Shown one piece after another: positions 1 to 7,309 of a stretch of DNA of 64,000 nt. The stretch is from Faecalibacterium gallinarum (GTDB lineage Bacteria; Bacillota; Clostridia; Oscillospirales; Ruminococcaceae): assembly GCF_022180365.1 (NCBI RefSeq), contig NZ_BQKV01000106.1:24023-88022 (forward strand), in the 5' to 3' direction. The position numbers were made by a program, and so were the translations under genes. The notes beneath the pieces are model-generated. The model ran no database searches. It was not told where the DNA came from and was given only the letters and a program-made list of their open reading frames with translations. How positions within the stretch are numbered: the first letter of the stretch is position 1; every line of letters begins with the position of its first letter.

Positions 1-128
1 GTGAAAGTCTCCGCCGTCAGGGCCCCCCGGGCGATCCACTCGGTCAAAACCAGAACCACCAGCGCCGCCCCCGCCGGGAAAAGCCCCCGGGCCCAAAGCA
101 GCGGCAGCTCTGTCTGCCTGCGATTCAT
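1..128 (-). CDS. N-terminus of an unidentified membrane protein (cut by window edge)
   Basis: Only the first 42 codons lie in the window. The gene reads leftward from an ATG at 126-128 and runs off position 1 with no stop. The visible peptide begins MNRRQTELPLLWARG and then becomes strongly hydrophobic (FPAGAALVVLVLTEWIARG), so it starts with a transmembrane helix. A purine-rich GAGGAAG about 14 bases upstream could serve as ribosome binding site, and a TATAAT -10 (minus strand, 195-200) lies further upstream. The family cannot be told from this fragment. Confidence 0.6.
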   Translation of the reverse strand, partial: MNRRQTELPLLWARGLFPAGAALVVLVLTEWIARGALTAETF

Positions 129-256
129 AGAAAAACGGTTCACTTCCTCTTCTGTTTCAGATTCTGCCGCCAAAGCGCGGCAGGCCCGGCACCCATTATA
201 ACGCAGTTTTTTTTAAAATCCACCGGGAAAGATCGAAAGTTTGGTGTAAAATCCCC

Positions 257-547
257 TCATTTGGTCCGGCCCAGCAGCCGGTCCAGCAGTCCGGGCTGGG
301 GGGATGACTCCTCCGGCAGGGGCGTTTTGACCAGCAGGGCATCGGCCCCGATCTTCTCGATGTCGCTCCAGGGGATGGTCAGGGTCTCCCCCCGGCCCAG
401 CAGCCCGAACAGCCGCGGCCGCCCCAGCATCAGCAGGCTCTCGATCTGGGCGTGTTCCAGGTCGATCACCATATCGTCCACCTTCCCGAGGCAGGCCCCC
501 TCCTGGAGCTGGACCACCTCTTTGGCACATAATTCCCGAAATGTCAC
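257..547 (-). CDS. PRC-barrel sporulation protein, YlmC/YmxH family
   Basis: A 96-residue protein read from a GTG start at 547, preceded by GAGAGGGGG at about 7 bases. It has the PRC-barrel pattern: an N-terminal segment (FRELCAKEVVQL, G-x-LGKVDDMVID), a central ESLLMLGRPRLFGLLGRGE, then IPWSDIEKIGADALLV. This is the usual length and order of the YlmC/YmxH family, which is conserved in spore-forming Firmicutes and tied to sporulation by expression and phylogenetic spread. The exact biochemical role is unknown. It is monocistronic here, facing away from the HAD gene on its right. Confidence in the family is high; function is inferred from family only. Confidence 0.85.
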   Translation of the reverse strand: MTFRELCAKEVVQLQEGACLGKVDDMVIDLEHAQIESLLMLGRPRLFGLLGRGETLTIPWSDIEKIGADALLVKTPLPEESSPQPGLLDRLLGRTK

Positions 548-647
548 AGTAGTACCCCCTCTCGCACGGGGATGCGATCCACCCCCGATTAAAAAGACAA
601 TATGCGCCCCGGGGCGGCTTTATTCCCGCCCGGGCTCAGAAGGGAGT

Positions 648-676
648 GGAAATTCCCGCCAGGATTGTGCTATACT
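648..676 (+). promoter_or_regulatory. Extended -10 promoter for the HAD hydrolase gene
   Basis: The sequence TGTGCTATACT ends at 676. It gives a -10 TATACT (671-676) with an upstream TG, as in extended -10 promoters. No good -35 is visible at 648-653. The start codon follows 27 bases later, giving a short leader. The same TTGTGCTATA core recurs at two other promoters in this window (near 38054 and 57983). Confidence 0.55.
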
Positions 677-702
677 GGAAAAAACGGCAAAGAGGTACAG
701 CT

Positions 703-1317
703 ATGTACAAAAATATTATTTTTGATTTTGGCGGGGTCATGGTGGATTTTGACCCCAAGGATTACCTGATGGAGCGGTTCTGCCACGAATCCGCCGAGGA
801 AAAGATCTACCGGCTGACCTTCGGCAGCGAGACCTGGGCCCAGCTGGACGCGGGGCTGATCTCCCGGTTCGAGGGCAACCAGAAGATGCTGGAAGACGCC
901 AAGGCCGAGGGCTGTCTGTTCGAGGTGCAGGAGGTGCTGGACGACTGGATGAGCATTCTCCGGATCCGGCGGCGGATGCTGGACCTGGTGCGCCGGCTGA
1001 AGAGCCACGGCTACTGCGTCTATTACCTCTCCAATATGCCCGAGGACGCCCTGGCCCTCTTGCGGGAGAAGGGGCTGCTGGACAAGTTCGACGGGGGGAT
1101 CGCCTCCTGCGAGGTCCACATCAACAAGCCCGACCCCCGGATCTACCAGGCCCTTTTGGAAAAATACAACCTCAAGGCCACCGAGTGCGTTTTCATCGAC
1201 GACAGCCGCCCCAACGTCCAGACGGCCTTCCAGCTGGGGATGAACGGTTTGCAGATGAAAGAGAGCGTGGGCACCCTGGTGCGGAGCCTGGCCACCTGCA
1301 ACATCTCCCTGCGGTGA
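703..1317 (+). CDS. HAD superfamily hydrolase (subfamily IA)
   Basis: This 204-residue protein carries the HAD motifs in order. Motif I is FDFGGVMVDFDP at about residues 6-17, with G in place of the second catalytic aspartate. Motif II is YYLSNMP, motif III the lysine of HINKPDPRIY, and motif IV FIDDSRPNV. An alpha-helical cap lies between motifs I and II. This matches YihX-like/epoxide-hydrolase-N-like haloacid dehalogenases that remove phosphate from small sugar or nucleotide phosphates; the substrate cannot be read from sequence. The ATG at 703 is chosen because AGAGG lies 8-12 bases upstream and motif I follows at once; an in-frame ATG at 646 lies upstream of the likely promoter. The FGG form of motif I is common in this subgroup. 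Confidence 0.85.
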   Translation: MYKNIIFDFGGVMVDFDPKDYLMERFCHESAEEKIYRLTFGSETWAQLDAGLISRFEGNQKMLEDAKAEGCLFEVQEVLDDWMSILRIRRRMLDLVRRLKSHGYCVYYLSNMPEDALALLREKGLLDKFDGGIASCEVHINKPDPRIYQALLEKYNLKATECVFIDDSRPNVQTAFQLGMNGLQMKESVGTLVRSLATCNISLR

Positions 1318-1348
1318 TCCCGCCCCGCACAAACCAATACAAACAACA

Positions 1349-1389
1349 AATTCCCCGCCGGGTTTCCGTTGGAAACACAGCGGGGAATT
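1349..1389. terminator. Bidirectional terminator between HAD and DUF1540 genes
   Basis: The arms AATTCCCCGC (1349-1358) and GCGGGGAATT (1380-1389) pair perfectly. A second short stem, GTTTCC/GGAAAC, sits inside the loop. On the minus strand the hairpin is followed by TTTGTTGTTTG, which suits termination of the DUF1540 gene. The plus-strand side can also end the HAD transcript. Confidence 0.8.
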
Positions 1390-1411
1390 CGCTTTGTTCA
1401 GAGCCTAAAGG

Positions 1412-1573
1412 TTATTTCTTCTCGAAGCTCTGGCAGAAGTGGGGGGTCTCCATCTGCTGAGTGGCACAGCTGTCGCAGTGCTCGGTCACCTTAATCTGGG
1501 GCAGATCGCATTTGCAGCTGCCCACATTGTAGCGGCACTCGCAGACATCACAAATAACACCTTTGTTCTCCAT
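1412..1573 (-). CDS. DUF1540 cysteine-rich small protein
   Basis: A 53-residue protein beginning MENKGVICDVCECRYN and ending TPHFCQSFEKK. It shows the DUF1540 layout: paired cysteines near the N-terminus (CDVCECRYN), a middle CKCDLPQIKV, then CDSCATQQ and a final C-x-SF motif. It has eight cysteines, which suggests metal binding. Function is unknown in the family, which is common in clostridia and often present in several copies. Start support: AGGTGAT seven to eight bases before the ATG. It sits alone between two terminator-like signals. Confidence 0.88.
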   Translation of the reverse strand: MENKGVICDVCECRYNVGSCKCDLPQIKVTEHCDSCATQQMETPHFCQSFEKK

Positions 1574-1639
1574 TTTTATCACCTCACTGTCAGCAGTATG
1601 CCCGACCCGTGAGGGCGTTATTCCGGCTGGAAGATTTTG

Positions 1640-2398
1640 TCAGCCCCGGAGGGAGAAGAAAAGATAGAGCACCCCAAAGACCACCGGCTGGTGGAGCAGA
1701 TAGAAGATCAAAGAGTGGCGGCCCAGCCAGCCCAGGGGCGGGCAGACCGAACGGCGGAGGGGTTCCATCCGGGCCCGGCCCACCAGCCGGTGGAGGAAGT
1801 ACCCCGCCCAGAACAAAAACACCCAGGGGATCAGGGAGAAATAGTCGGTGGAATAAAACCCCGGCTGCGGGAACCCCAAAAAGGCGGTGAAGAGGTTGGC
1901 GTAAAGGCCCCGGGGCAGGGTCATGAGCCACCAGGACTCAAAGCCCAGGCCCCCCATATTGACATTATAAGTAACCAGAAAGAGGGCCAGGCTGACCCCA
2001 AACCCCACCCCGGCGGGGACTTTTTCAAAGAGGGGCCGAAGGGCCGCCGTGAGGAGCATGGCGGAGCCCAGCATGGTGAGCACCCCGAAGAGGACCAATG
2101 TCTCGGGCATAAAGAGCCAGGTCACCAGGGTGACCAGCGCCCCCGCCCCGAACACCTGGGCGCCCCGGCGGGCGGTGTGACGGCCAAAGGGCACGCAGAA
2201 CCCCGACAGCAGGATGAACAGGCAGCAGCCCGACACCTGCCAGATCTTCCCCGGCAGGCCCAGGTACCAGTCGGCCCGCACCCCGTAGAGAAACACCAGG
2301 TCCCACAGGCCGTGGTACACCACCATATTGATCAGGTTGAGCCCCCGCAATTCATCCAGCAGATGATACCGCACGGGGGATTGTTTCGCTTGTTCCAT
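1640..2398 (-). CDS. DUF1624 / heparan-alpha-glucosaminide N-acetyltransferase-like membrane protein
   Basis: This 252-residue integral membrane protein has about seven hydrophobic segments. It opens with RYHLLDELRGLNLINMVVYH, the N-terminal signature of DUF1624/acyltransferase-3-like proteins (E-x-RG followed by a histidine in the first helix). It ends with LGRHSLIFYLLHQPV, the typical last-helix motif in which an RHS-x-x-Y-x-x-HQP segment closes the fold. Members are thought to move acyl groups across the membrane to a surface sugar. GGAAAGGAT precedes the ATG at 2398 by about 9 bases. The neighbouring rubrerythrin is separated by a terminator, so the gene is probably independent. The substrate is not predictable. 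Confidence 0.8.
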   Translation of the reverse strand: MEQAKQSPVRYHLLDELRGLNLINMVVYHGLWDLVFLYGVRADWYLGLPGKIWQVSGCCLFILLSGFCVPFGRHTARRGAQVFGAGALVTLVTWLFMPETLVLFGVLTMLGSAMLLTAALRPLFEKVPAGVGFGVSLALFLVTYNVNMGGLGFESWWLMTLPRGLYANLFTAFLGFPQPGFYSTDYFSLIPWVFLFWAGYFLHRLVGRARMEPLRRSVCPPLGWLGRHSLIFYLLHQPVVFGVLYLFFSLRG

Positions 2399-2440
2399 CG
2401 TTGATTATCCTTTCCGCAAAAGGCCGGCGGCGGAACCGAC

Positions 2441-2476
2441 AAAAGGGAGGGCAAGCCGCACCCGGCTCACCCTCCC
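2441..2476 (-). terminator. Terminator of the rubrerythrin gene
   Basis: On the minus strand GGGAGGG and CCCTCCC (2470-2476 and 2445-2451 on plus) form the stem of a hairpin followed by TTTTGT. It lies about 20 bases after the rubrerythrin stop codon. Confidence 0.75.
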
Positions 2477-2496
2477 AGAGGTTCAAACTGTTAAAA

Positions 2497-3042
2497 TCAG
2501 GCGTTGAAGTAACGCTTCAGCAGGCCCTCAAAGCCGCGGCCGTGACGGGCCTCGTCCTTGGCCATCTCGTGAACGGTGTCGTGGATGGCGTCCAGGTTCA
2601 GAGCCTTGGCCTTCTTGGCCAGCTCCATCTTGCCGGAGCAGGCGCCGCACTCGGCCTCGGCGCGCATCTCCAGGTTCTTCTTGGTGCTGTCGGTCAGCAC
2701 CTCGCCCAGCAGCTCGGCGAACTTGGCGGCGTGCTCGGCCTCCTCGAAGGCGTAGCGCTTGTAAGCCTCGGCGATCTCGGGGTAGCCCTCGCGCTCAGCC
2801 ACGCGGGACATAGCCAGGTACATGCCGACCTCGCTGCACTCGCCCTCGAAGTTGGCGCGCAGGCCGTCGACGATATCCTGGGGCACGTCCTCGGACTTGG
2901 CGATGCCCACCACGTGCTCGGTGACGTACTCGTTGCCCACCTTCTCAACGAAAGCGGAAGCGGGAGCCTTGCAGACAGGGCACTTCTCGGGGATGGAGCC
3001 CTCAGCGATGTAACCACAAACTTTACAAACGTACTTTGCCAT
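2497..3042 (-). CDS. Rubrerythrin with N-terminal rubredoxin domain (reverse-rubrerythrin type)
   Basis: This 181-residue protein starts with a rubredoxin-like iron site ([12 protein letters not shown], then [14 protein letters not shown]) in the first 35 residues. A ferritin-like four-helix domain follows, with di-iron ligands in E-x-[18 protein letters not shown] and [14 protein letters not shown]. The rubredoxin-first order is that of reverse rubrerythrins, which clostridia use with NADH-rubredoxin systems to reduce hydrogen peroxide in the cytoplasm. AGGTTTATTACT precedes the ATG. It is a single-gene unit with a strong promoter and a Fur-like operator, which implies control by metal or peroxide. 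Confidence 0.9.
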   Translation of the reverse strand: MAKYVCKVCGYIAEGSIPEKCPVCKAPASAFVEKVGNEYVTEHVVGIAKSEDVPQDIVDGLRANFEGECSEVGMYLAMSRVAEREGYPEIAEAYKRYAFEEAEHAAKFAELLGEVLTDSTKKNLEMRAEAECGACSGKMELAKKAKALNLDAIHDTVHEMAKDEARHGRGFEGLLKRYFNA

Positions 3043-3076
3043 AGTAATAAACCTCCATATGTCTTAAACACTCGCA

Positions 3077-3161
3077 ACAGCAGAGTGCTGTCGTTTCAAC
3101 GACGCCATTATACCCGCCGGACCGGAAGTTAGTCAAGGCTAATATATGAGAACCATTCTCA
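3077..3161 (-). promoter_or_regulatory. Rubrerythrin promoter with Fur/PerR-like box and TSS-proximal palindromes
   Basis: Reading the minus strand, -35 TTGACT (3131-3136) and -10 TATAAT (3107-3112) are separated by 18 bases. Ten bases upstream of the -35 lies TGAGAACCATTCTCA (3147-3161), a 7-1-7 dyad with one mismatch to the classic Fur/PerR-class inverted repeat. Around the expected transcription start are two overlapping palindromes, GTCGTT-TC-AACGAC (3090-3103) and ACAGCA-GAG-TGCTGT (3077-3091); they share two bases and cannot both form fully. Operator use is an inference from position. Confidence 0.75.
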
Positions 3162-3224
3162 TTTAACAGTTTGTTTACAGTTCGGCCAAAACCCCGCCCC
3201 AGCCGTTCCCTTTGATAGAAAAGA

Positions 3225-3857
3225 TTAGAAGGTTTTCCGCACTTCCATCACCCGGCCCATGACGTGGACGGGGGTTTTTTTCAGGTCGTACACCTGGACC
3301 TGGTACTGGGGGTTATAGCTCTGGGGCGAGAGGAACACCGTGTCCCCATCCTGGCGGAACCGCTTCAAGGTGGCCTCGTCCCCGTTGATGCAGACCACCG
3401 CGATGGTGTTGGGGTCCACCGCCTCCTGCTGGCGGACGATGACGGTGTCCCCGTCGTTGATCCCCGCCGCGTTCATGCTGTCCCCCACCGCCCGCAGGGC
3501 GTAGTATTTCTCGCCGCTGTTCCCGAGATAGGACACATACCCGCTGATGTTCTCCTCGGCATACATGGGGCAGCCGCACCGCACCTGGCCCAGCACCGGA
3601 ATCATCGGCCCCGGCCGCACCGGGATGGCCGCCTCGGGCAGAGGCTCTTTCTCCTCGTCGATCCCCATGAGATAGGCCGTCGTGGTCTCCAGCGCCCGGG
3701 CAAAGGCCTCCACCTTGGACTGGGGGATATCCGCCTTGCCGTTTTCGATCTTGCTGATGGAGGATTTGTCCTTATACCCCATCCGGTTGGCCAGCTCTTC
3801 CACCGTCAGCCCCAGCTCCTGGCGCCGGGCTTTGATCCGTTCGTATATGTTCGCCAT
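3225..3857 (-). CDS. LexA-like S24 peptidase repressor with XRE HTH domain
   Basis: This 210-residue protein has an N-terminal XRE helix-turn-helix (residues 1-65: RRQELGLTVEELANRMGYKDKSSISKIENGK). A linker leads to a C-terminal S24/LexA-like domain with the catalytic serine in GDSMNAAGI (about residue 127) and lysine in ATLKRF (about 164). This is the layout of phage CI-type repressors that self-cleave when RecA is activated. The likely cleavage site is the C-G pair in QVRCGCP, although A-G is more usual. The stop is at 3225 and the ATG at 3857 has AAGGAGGGGAAC upstream. It is transcribed away from a small Cro-like gene, as in a phage immunity region. Self-cleavage is inferred from motifs. 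Confidence 0.88.
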   Translation of the reverse strand: MANIYERIKARRQELGLTVEELANRMGYKDKSSISKIENGKADIPQSKVEAFARALETTTAYLMGIDEEKEPLPEAAIPVRPGPMIPVLGQVRCGCPMYAEENISGYVSYLGNSGEKYYALRAVGDSMNAAGINDGDTVIVRQQEAVDPNTIAVVCINGDEATLKRFRQDGDTVFLSPQSYNPQYQVQVYDLKKTPVHVMGRVMEVRKTF

Positions 3858-3880
3858 ATGGTTCCCCTCCTTACCTCAAC

Positions 3881-3989
3881 AGGATACCACATTGTGGAAC
3901 AAAATTCAAGTGCGGCGGAGGATTCCCCCAAGAATTGTTGACTTTCATTCTCCTGCGTGGTATCCTTGTGGTGTGGAATTTAGTTCAAC
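3881..3989. promoter_or_regulatory. Mirror-symmetric divergent promoters and operators of the phage switch
   Basis: A perfect 10-base inverted repeat, AGGATACCAC (3881-3890) and GTGGTATCCT (3957-3966), forms the -10 region (TATCCT) of two divergent promoters. To the right, -35 TTGACT (3938-3943), 17-base spacer, -10 at 3961-3966. To the left (minus), -35 TTGAAT (3904-3909), 17-base spacer, -10 at 3881-3886. Two related dyads of the form GAAY-N3-RTTC lie at 3897-3907 and 3976-3986 and resemble one another at 13 of 17 positions when reversed. They are candidate repressor operators. A further CCACA-T-TGTGG dyad begins at 3887. Confidence 0.7.
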
Positions 3990-4030
3990 AAAATCCGATT
4001 GCAAAAACCACAAAAAATTGAGGTGAGACC

Positions 4031-4249
4031 ATGACCAACACAAACGAACTGCGCCGCCGGGTGGCCCGCTCCGGCTACAAGTACAAGGCTCTGGCCCGGA
4101 AAATGGGGATCTGCCCCTCCACCTTGCAGCGCAAAATCGAGAACCAGCGGGAGTTCACGGTCAGCGAGATGGACGATCTGGCCGAGCTGCTGGGGCTGAC
4201 CCTGCGGGAAAAAGTCGCCATCTTTTTTTGCAAAAATCGTGTAATTTAA
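4031..4249 (+). CDS. Small Cro-like / XRE-type DNA-binding protein
   Basis: A 72-residue protein whose first half reads as a helix-turn-helix (RRVARSGYKYKALARKMGICPSTLQRKI), followed by a segment that fits the remaining helices (FTVSEMDDLAELLGLTLREK). It is divergent from the S24 repressor and shares its operator region, the position of a Cro-type gene in a lambdoid-like switch. GAGGTGAGACC precedes the ATG at 4031. A 19-base perfect palindrome overlaps its stop codon. Which regulatory gene it opposes is inferred from position only. Confidence 0.75.
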   Translation: MTNTNELRRRVARSGYKYKALARKMGICPSTLQRKIENQREFTVSEMDDLAELLGLTLREKVAIFFCKNRVI

Positions 4250-4256
4250 TTACACG
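4238..4256. promoter_or_regulatory. 19-base palindrome overlapping the stop of the Cro-like gene
   Basis: CGTGTAAT-TTA-ATTACACG is a perfect 8-3-8 inverted repeat covering the stop codon of the Cro-like gene. The next bases are GAAAGAG rather than a T-run, so it does not look like an intrinsic terminator. It stands in a local AT-rich island just upstream of the replication-like gene, so an operator is more likely. Confidence 0.45.
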
Positions 4257-4369
4257 GAAAGAGAGGAACACCCCCCATGAAGCAGATTCACCCTCCCGCC
4301 GGCGGCGGGACTTTGGCCCCGGGGCTGCCCCGCCGGGCCGTCCGGTAACCGGCCGGAACAGGAGCGGAT

Positions 4370-5143
4370 ATGGACGAAAGCAAGAAAAGCGTACTTCTCT
4401 ACACCGACTGGGCGGAGCCTTTGCGGACTTTGCCGCTGGAGGACGTGGGCCGTTTGTTTTTGGCGATTTTGGATTACACCGACACCGGGCTTGCCCCGGG
4501 GTTTGAGAACCCGGCCGCCGCCATGGCCTTTCAGTTTGTCCGGCTGCGCCTGGACGCCAACACCCAAAAATGGGACGAAATCCGCCAAAAACGGCAAAAA
4601 GCCGGGGCCCTGGGCGGCAAGCAGCGCCAAGCAAATGCTGCTTTTGCCAGGCAAACCGGGCAAAACCAGGCAAATCAAGCTGTAACTGTCCCTGTCCCTG
4701 AACCTGAGCCTGTCCCTGAGCCTGAGCCTGTCCCTGAAACTGAACCTGGAACTGGATTTTCATCCTCCAAACCTCCTTCTCCCGAAGCGGGGACGACGAC
4801 GACGATGACCCCCGAACAGGTCTGGATTCAGCTGGGGCTGGGCAGTCAGGTGAGCCCGGCGCTCCAGCGGCTGCTGGACGATTGCCGGGCCAAAGGGGTA
4901 GAAGATGCGGTGCTGGCCGAGGCGATCCGCCGCACCGCCGAATACGAGGCCAGCGCCCCCCTGCCCTATCTGCGGGCCAGCCTGGAACGCACCATCGCCC
5001 AGGGGTGCAAAACCCTAGCCCAGTTCCAGGCCGCCCACAGCGGCAGCGGCCGGGGCCAGCGGGTGGACCGGCCGGCCCCCAGCGGGCGGGACTTTTTGGC
5101 GGACGCCGCCACCCGCCCTTTCCGCCGCAAGCGGAGAGATTGA
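4370..5143 (+). CDS. Phage replication-organiser-like protein (DUF6291-like N-terminus, DnaD-like C-terminal tail)
   Basis: This 257-residue protein begins MDESKKSVLLYTDWAEPLRTLPLEDVG, typical of phage replisome-organiser proteins of the DUF6291 type (residues 1-85). Then comes a low-complexity linker of repeated proline-valine-glutamate units (PVPEPEP, residues 107-127). A second helical region (TPEQVWIQLGLG to TLAQFQAAH) resembles the winged or DnaD-like parts of phage replication proteins. The final residues FLADAATRP and RRKR nearly match the end of the chromosomal DnaD at 43005-43919. AGGAG lies six bases before the ATG at 4370. In this island it follows the Cro-like gene, where phage replication genes normally sit. 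Helicase loading or recruitment is inferred. Confidence 0.65.
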   Translation: MDESKKSVLLYTDWAEPLRTLPLEDVGRLFLAILDYTDTGLAPGFENPAAAMAFQFVRLRLDANTQKWDEIRQKRQKAGALGGKQRQANAAFARQTGQNQANQAVTVPVPEPEPVPEPEPVPETEPGTGFSSSKPPSPEAGTTTTMTPEQVWIQLGLGSQVSPALQRLLDDCRAKGVEDAVLAEAIRRTAEYEASAPLPYLRASLERTIAQGCKTLAQFQAAHSGSGRGQRVDRPAPSGRDFLADAATRPFRRKRRD

Positions 5144-5265
5144 GGGGGGCGTTTCCCCCCATGGGAGGGAAATCCACCGGGAACCGGGGCAAAAAATGCA
5201 CACTGGCCCCCCGCCCCCCGGCCCTGTAAAATGGAAAAAACATTCTCATGGAAAGGAGCGAACCG

Positions 5266-6534
5266 ATGACACACACCATTGAACTCGCCGGCTACCAGGC
5301 GAGGCCCCAGCCCCCCAGGGGCGGCCCCCTTCATCTGGGCACCCGGGACAGCTACGGCATCGAACGGCTGAAACTCCTGCCCGGCCCCGGCTGGGAGGGG
5401 CTGGCCATCACCGTCACCTTCCACCCGCCCGGCCGGAACCGCCCCGTCCGGCTGCTGGTGAAGGAGGACTGTCTGGTGGAGGTCCCGCCGGAGGCCACCG
5501 CCTCGTCCAGCCTGCTCTACCCGGGCCGGATGGTTTTCGCGGGGCTGGCCGAGGGGGTGCAGCGGATCAGCTGCGACCTGCCCTACCTGGTGGCGGACCA
5601 CGCCCCGGTGGAGGGGCCGGAGAGCCAGGCCACCCCCTCGGTCCTGGAACAGGCGGTGCTGGCGGCGGCCAAGAGCGAGGCCGCCGCCGCCGAAAGCGCC
5701 CGGGCCGCGGCGGAAAGCCGGGAGGACGCCGCCGAAAAGGCCGAAGCGGCGGGCCAGAGCGAAGCCGCCGCCGAAAAAGCCGCGGACTCTGCCGCCGCCA
5801 GCGCCGCCGAAGCCGCCCAGAGCGCGGCCAATGCCGCCGAGAGCGAAGCCGCCGCAGCGGAGAGCGCCCGCAAAGCCGCCGCCTCGGAACCGGCGGGGGC
5901 CGCCGGACGGGCAGAGGAAGCCGCAAAACAGGCCGAAGCCGCCCGGAGCGCCGCCGAGGCCGCCCAGGCCGAGGCCAGCGCCAGCGCCGGGACCGCCCAG
6001 GCCGCCGCAGAGGAAGCCGCCCAGCTCACCGGCCGGGCGGAGAATGCCGCCACCAGCGCCGCCGAGAGCGCCCAGACCGCCCAGGAGTATCTCTCCATCG
6101 CGGCCCGCACCGTAGTGCGGGAGATCACCGTCCCGGCGGAAGGGTGGTTCCAGGACGAAACCGCCCCCCTGGCCCTGGACGTGGCCGTAGCGGGAGCGGA
6201 GGAAAGCCAGATTCCCCTTCTGGCCCTCCACCCCGAGGCCCTGGCCGGGGCCCGGGATGCCGGGCTTTACCCGGTGGCCCAGACCCGGGCGGGGGCGGTG
6301 CGGCTCTGGGCCAAACGGGCCCCGGCCGCCGAACTCCCCGCCACCCTGATCCTGCTGTCCGGGGGCGGCGCGGGGGGCCTGCCCATCGCCACCGCCAACA
6401 CCCTGGGCGGCGTGATGATCGGCGAAAACGTGAACGTAACCAGCGACGGCAAAATCTCCGTGAAAGATATCCCGGTCCCGGCCGCAGAAGGCGTTATGAG
6501 CGAGATCGTGGCCCGGGCTTTTTCGGAGAATTGA
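5266..6534 (+). CDS. Phage baseplate/tail-fibre-like protein with long alanine-rich coiled coil
   Basis: A 422-residue protein in three parts. Residues 1-115 resemble the N-terminal domain of clostridial phage baseplate or fibre proteins (SYGIERLKLL, PVRLLVKED, EGVQRISCDLPYLVADHAPVEG). Residues 120-285 form an unbroken alanine/glutamate-rich rod with repeats such as AAAESARAAAES, expected to make a trimeric or helical stalk. The C-terminal part has beta-rich segments and ends NTLGGVMIGENVNVTSDGKI, a form seen in phage fibre tips. The ATG at 5266 has GAAAGGAG seven bases upstream; an ATG at 5248 would overlap that site. It is the first of four fibre-type genes. Receptor binding is inferred. 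Confidence 0.7.
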   Translation: MTHTIELAGYQARPQPPRGGPLHLGTRDSYGIERLKLLPGPGWEGLAITVTFHPPGRNRPVRLLVKEDCLVEVPPEATASSSLLYPGRMVFAGLAEGVQRISCDLPYLVADHAPVEGPESQATPSVLEQAVLAAAKSEAAAAESARAAAESREDAAEKAEAAGQSEAAAEKAADSAAASAAEAAQSAANAAESEAAAAESARKAAASEPAGAAGRAEEAAKQAEAARSAAEAAQAEASASAGTAQAAAEEAAQLTGRAENAATSAAESAQTAQEYLSIAARTVVREITVPAEGWFQDETAPLALDVAVAGAEESQIPLLALHPEALAGARDAGLYPVAQTRAGAVRLWAKRAPAAELPATLILLSGGGAGGLPIATANTLGGVMIGENVNVTSDGKISVKDIPVPAAEGVMSEIVARAFSEN

Positions 6535-6559
6535 TCCAACAAACAAAGGAGGATAACAA

Positions 6560-7300
6560 ATGGCAAACAACATCATCTACGCAAATCCGGCGAACATCCA
6601 GGAGCTGATGGACGCACTGAAAACCCGGGTGGTCCGCCCCGTGGCGGGCAAGGGCCTGTCCACCAACGACCTGACCAACGAGCTCAAGGCCAAGTACGAC
6701 CAGGCCGCCCAGAAGGTGGACTCCCTCGAGAGCGCCGGGGCCGAGGCCAACGTCATCGAGACGGTCAAGGTCAACGGCAGCCCCCTGACCCCCGACGGCT
6801 CCAAGGCCGTCAACATCACCGTCCCCACCAAGGTCAGCCAGATCACCAACGACTCCGGGTTCCAGACCAGCTCCCAGGTGACCTCGGCCATCAATTCCAA
6901 GATCGCCTCGGTCTACAAGCCCGGCGGCTCGGTGGCCTTCGCCTCCCTGCCGGCCCTCTCGGCCAGCGTGCTGGGCAAGGTCTACAACGTGACCGACGCT
7001 TTCACCACTACTTCCAGCTTTATGGAGGGCTCGGGCAAGAAGTACCCGGCAGGGACCAACGTGGTGGTGGTGGACGCGGGCAGCAGAACCTACAAGTTCG
7101 ACGTTCTGGCGGGCTTTGTGGATTTATCCGGCTACGCCACCACCTCGGCCATGACCAGCGCCATCGCCACCGCCAAGAGCCAGGCCATCTCTTCGGCCAA
7201 TTCCAGCACCGATACCAAGTTGGCCAGCTACCTCAAAGCGGCCGAGCTCGTGCCCATGACCTCAGAGGAAATCCAGGCCATTTTTGATGGCTGGGAGTAA
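6560..7300 (+). CDS. Phage tail-fibre-like protein
   Basis: A 246-residue protein with a pattern frequent in tail fibres and phage hyaluronidase-like proteins. It contains VNGSPLTPDGSKAVNITVPTK and then VSQITNDSGFQTSSQVTSAI, where the TNDSGFQT segment repeats in many fibres of Gram-positive phages. A second related segment (YATTSAMTSAIATAKS) lies near the C-terminus. AAAGGAGGATAAC precedes the ATG by a few bases, and the gene starts 25 bases after the preceding fibre gene, so they are co-transcribed. The last residues are acidic (SEEIQAIFDGWE). It probably forms part of a tail tip or adhesin; no catalytic domain is visible. Confidence 0.65.
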   Translation: MANNIIYANPANIQELMDALKTRVVRPVAGKGLSTNDLTNELKAKYDQAAQKVDSLESAGAEANVIETVKVNGSPLTPDGSKAVNITVPTKVSQITNDSGFQTSSQVTSAINSKIASVYKPGGSVAFASLPALSASVLGKVYNVTDAFTTTSSFMEGSGKKYPAGTNVVVVDAGSRTYKFDVLAGFVDLSGYATTSAMTSAIATAKSQAISSANSSTDTKLASYLKAAELVPMTSEEIQAIFDGWE

Positions 7301-7309
7301 GGAGCGGCC

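Noticed and set aside
4277..4348. 23-codon ORF between the Cro-like gene and the replication-like gene
   Set aside because: It begins MKQIHPPAGGG, has GAGAGG twelve bases upstream and stops before the next ribosome site. The sequence is dominated by a GC-rich inverted repeat and resembles no known peptide; evidence is too weak.
5583..6128. Minus-strand alanine/serine-rich frame within the fibre gene
   Set aside because: It is the mirror of the GCC/GAA-rich coiled-coil repeats of the plus-strand protein.
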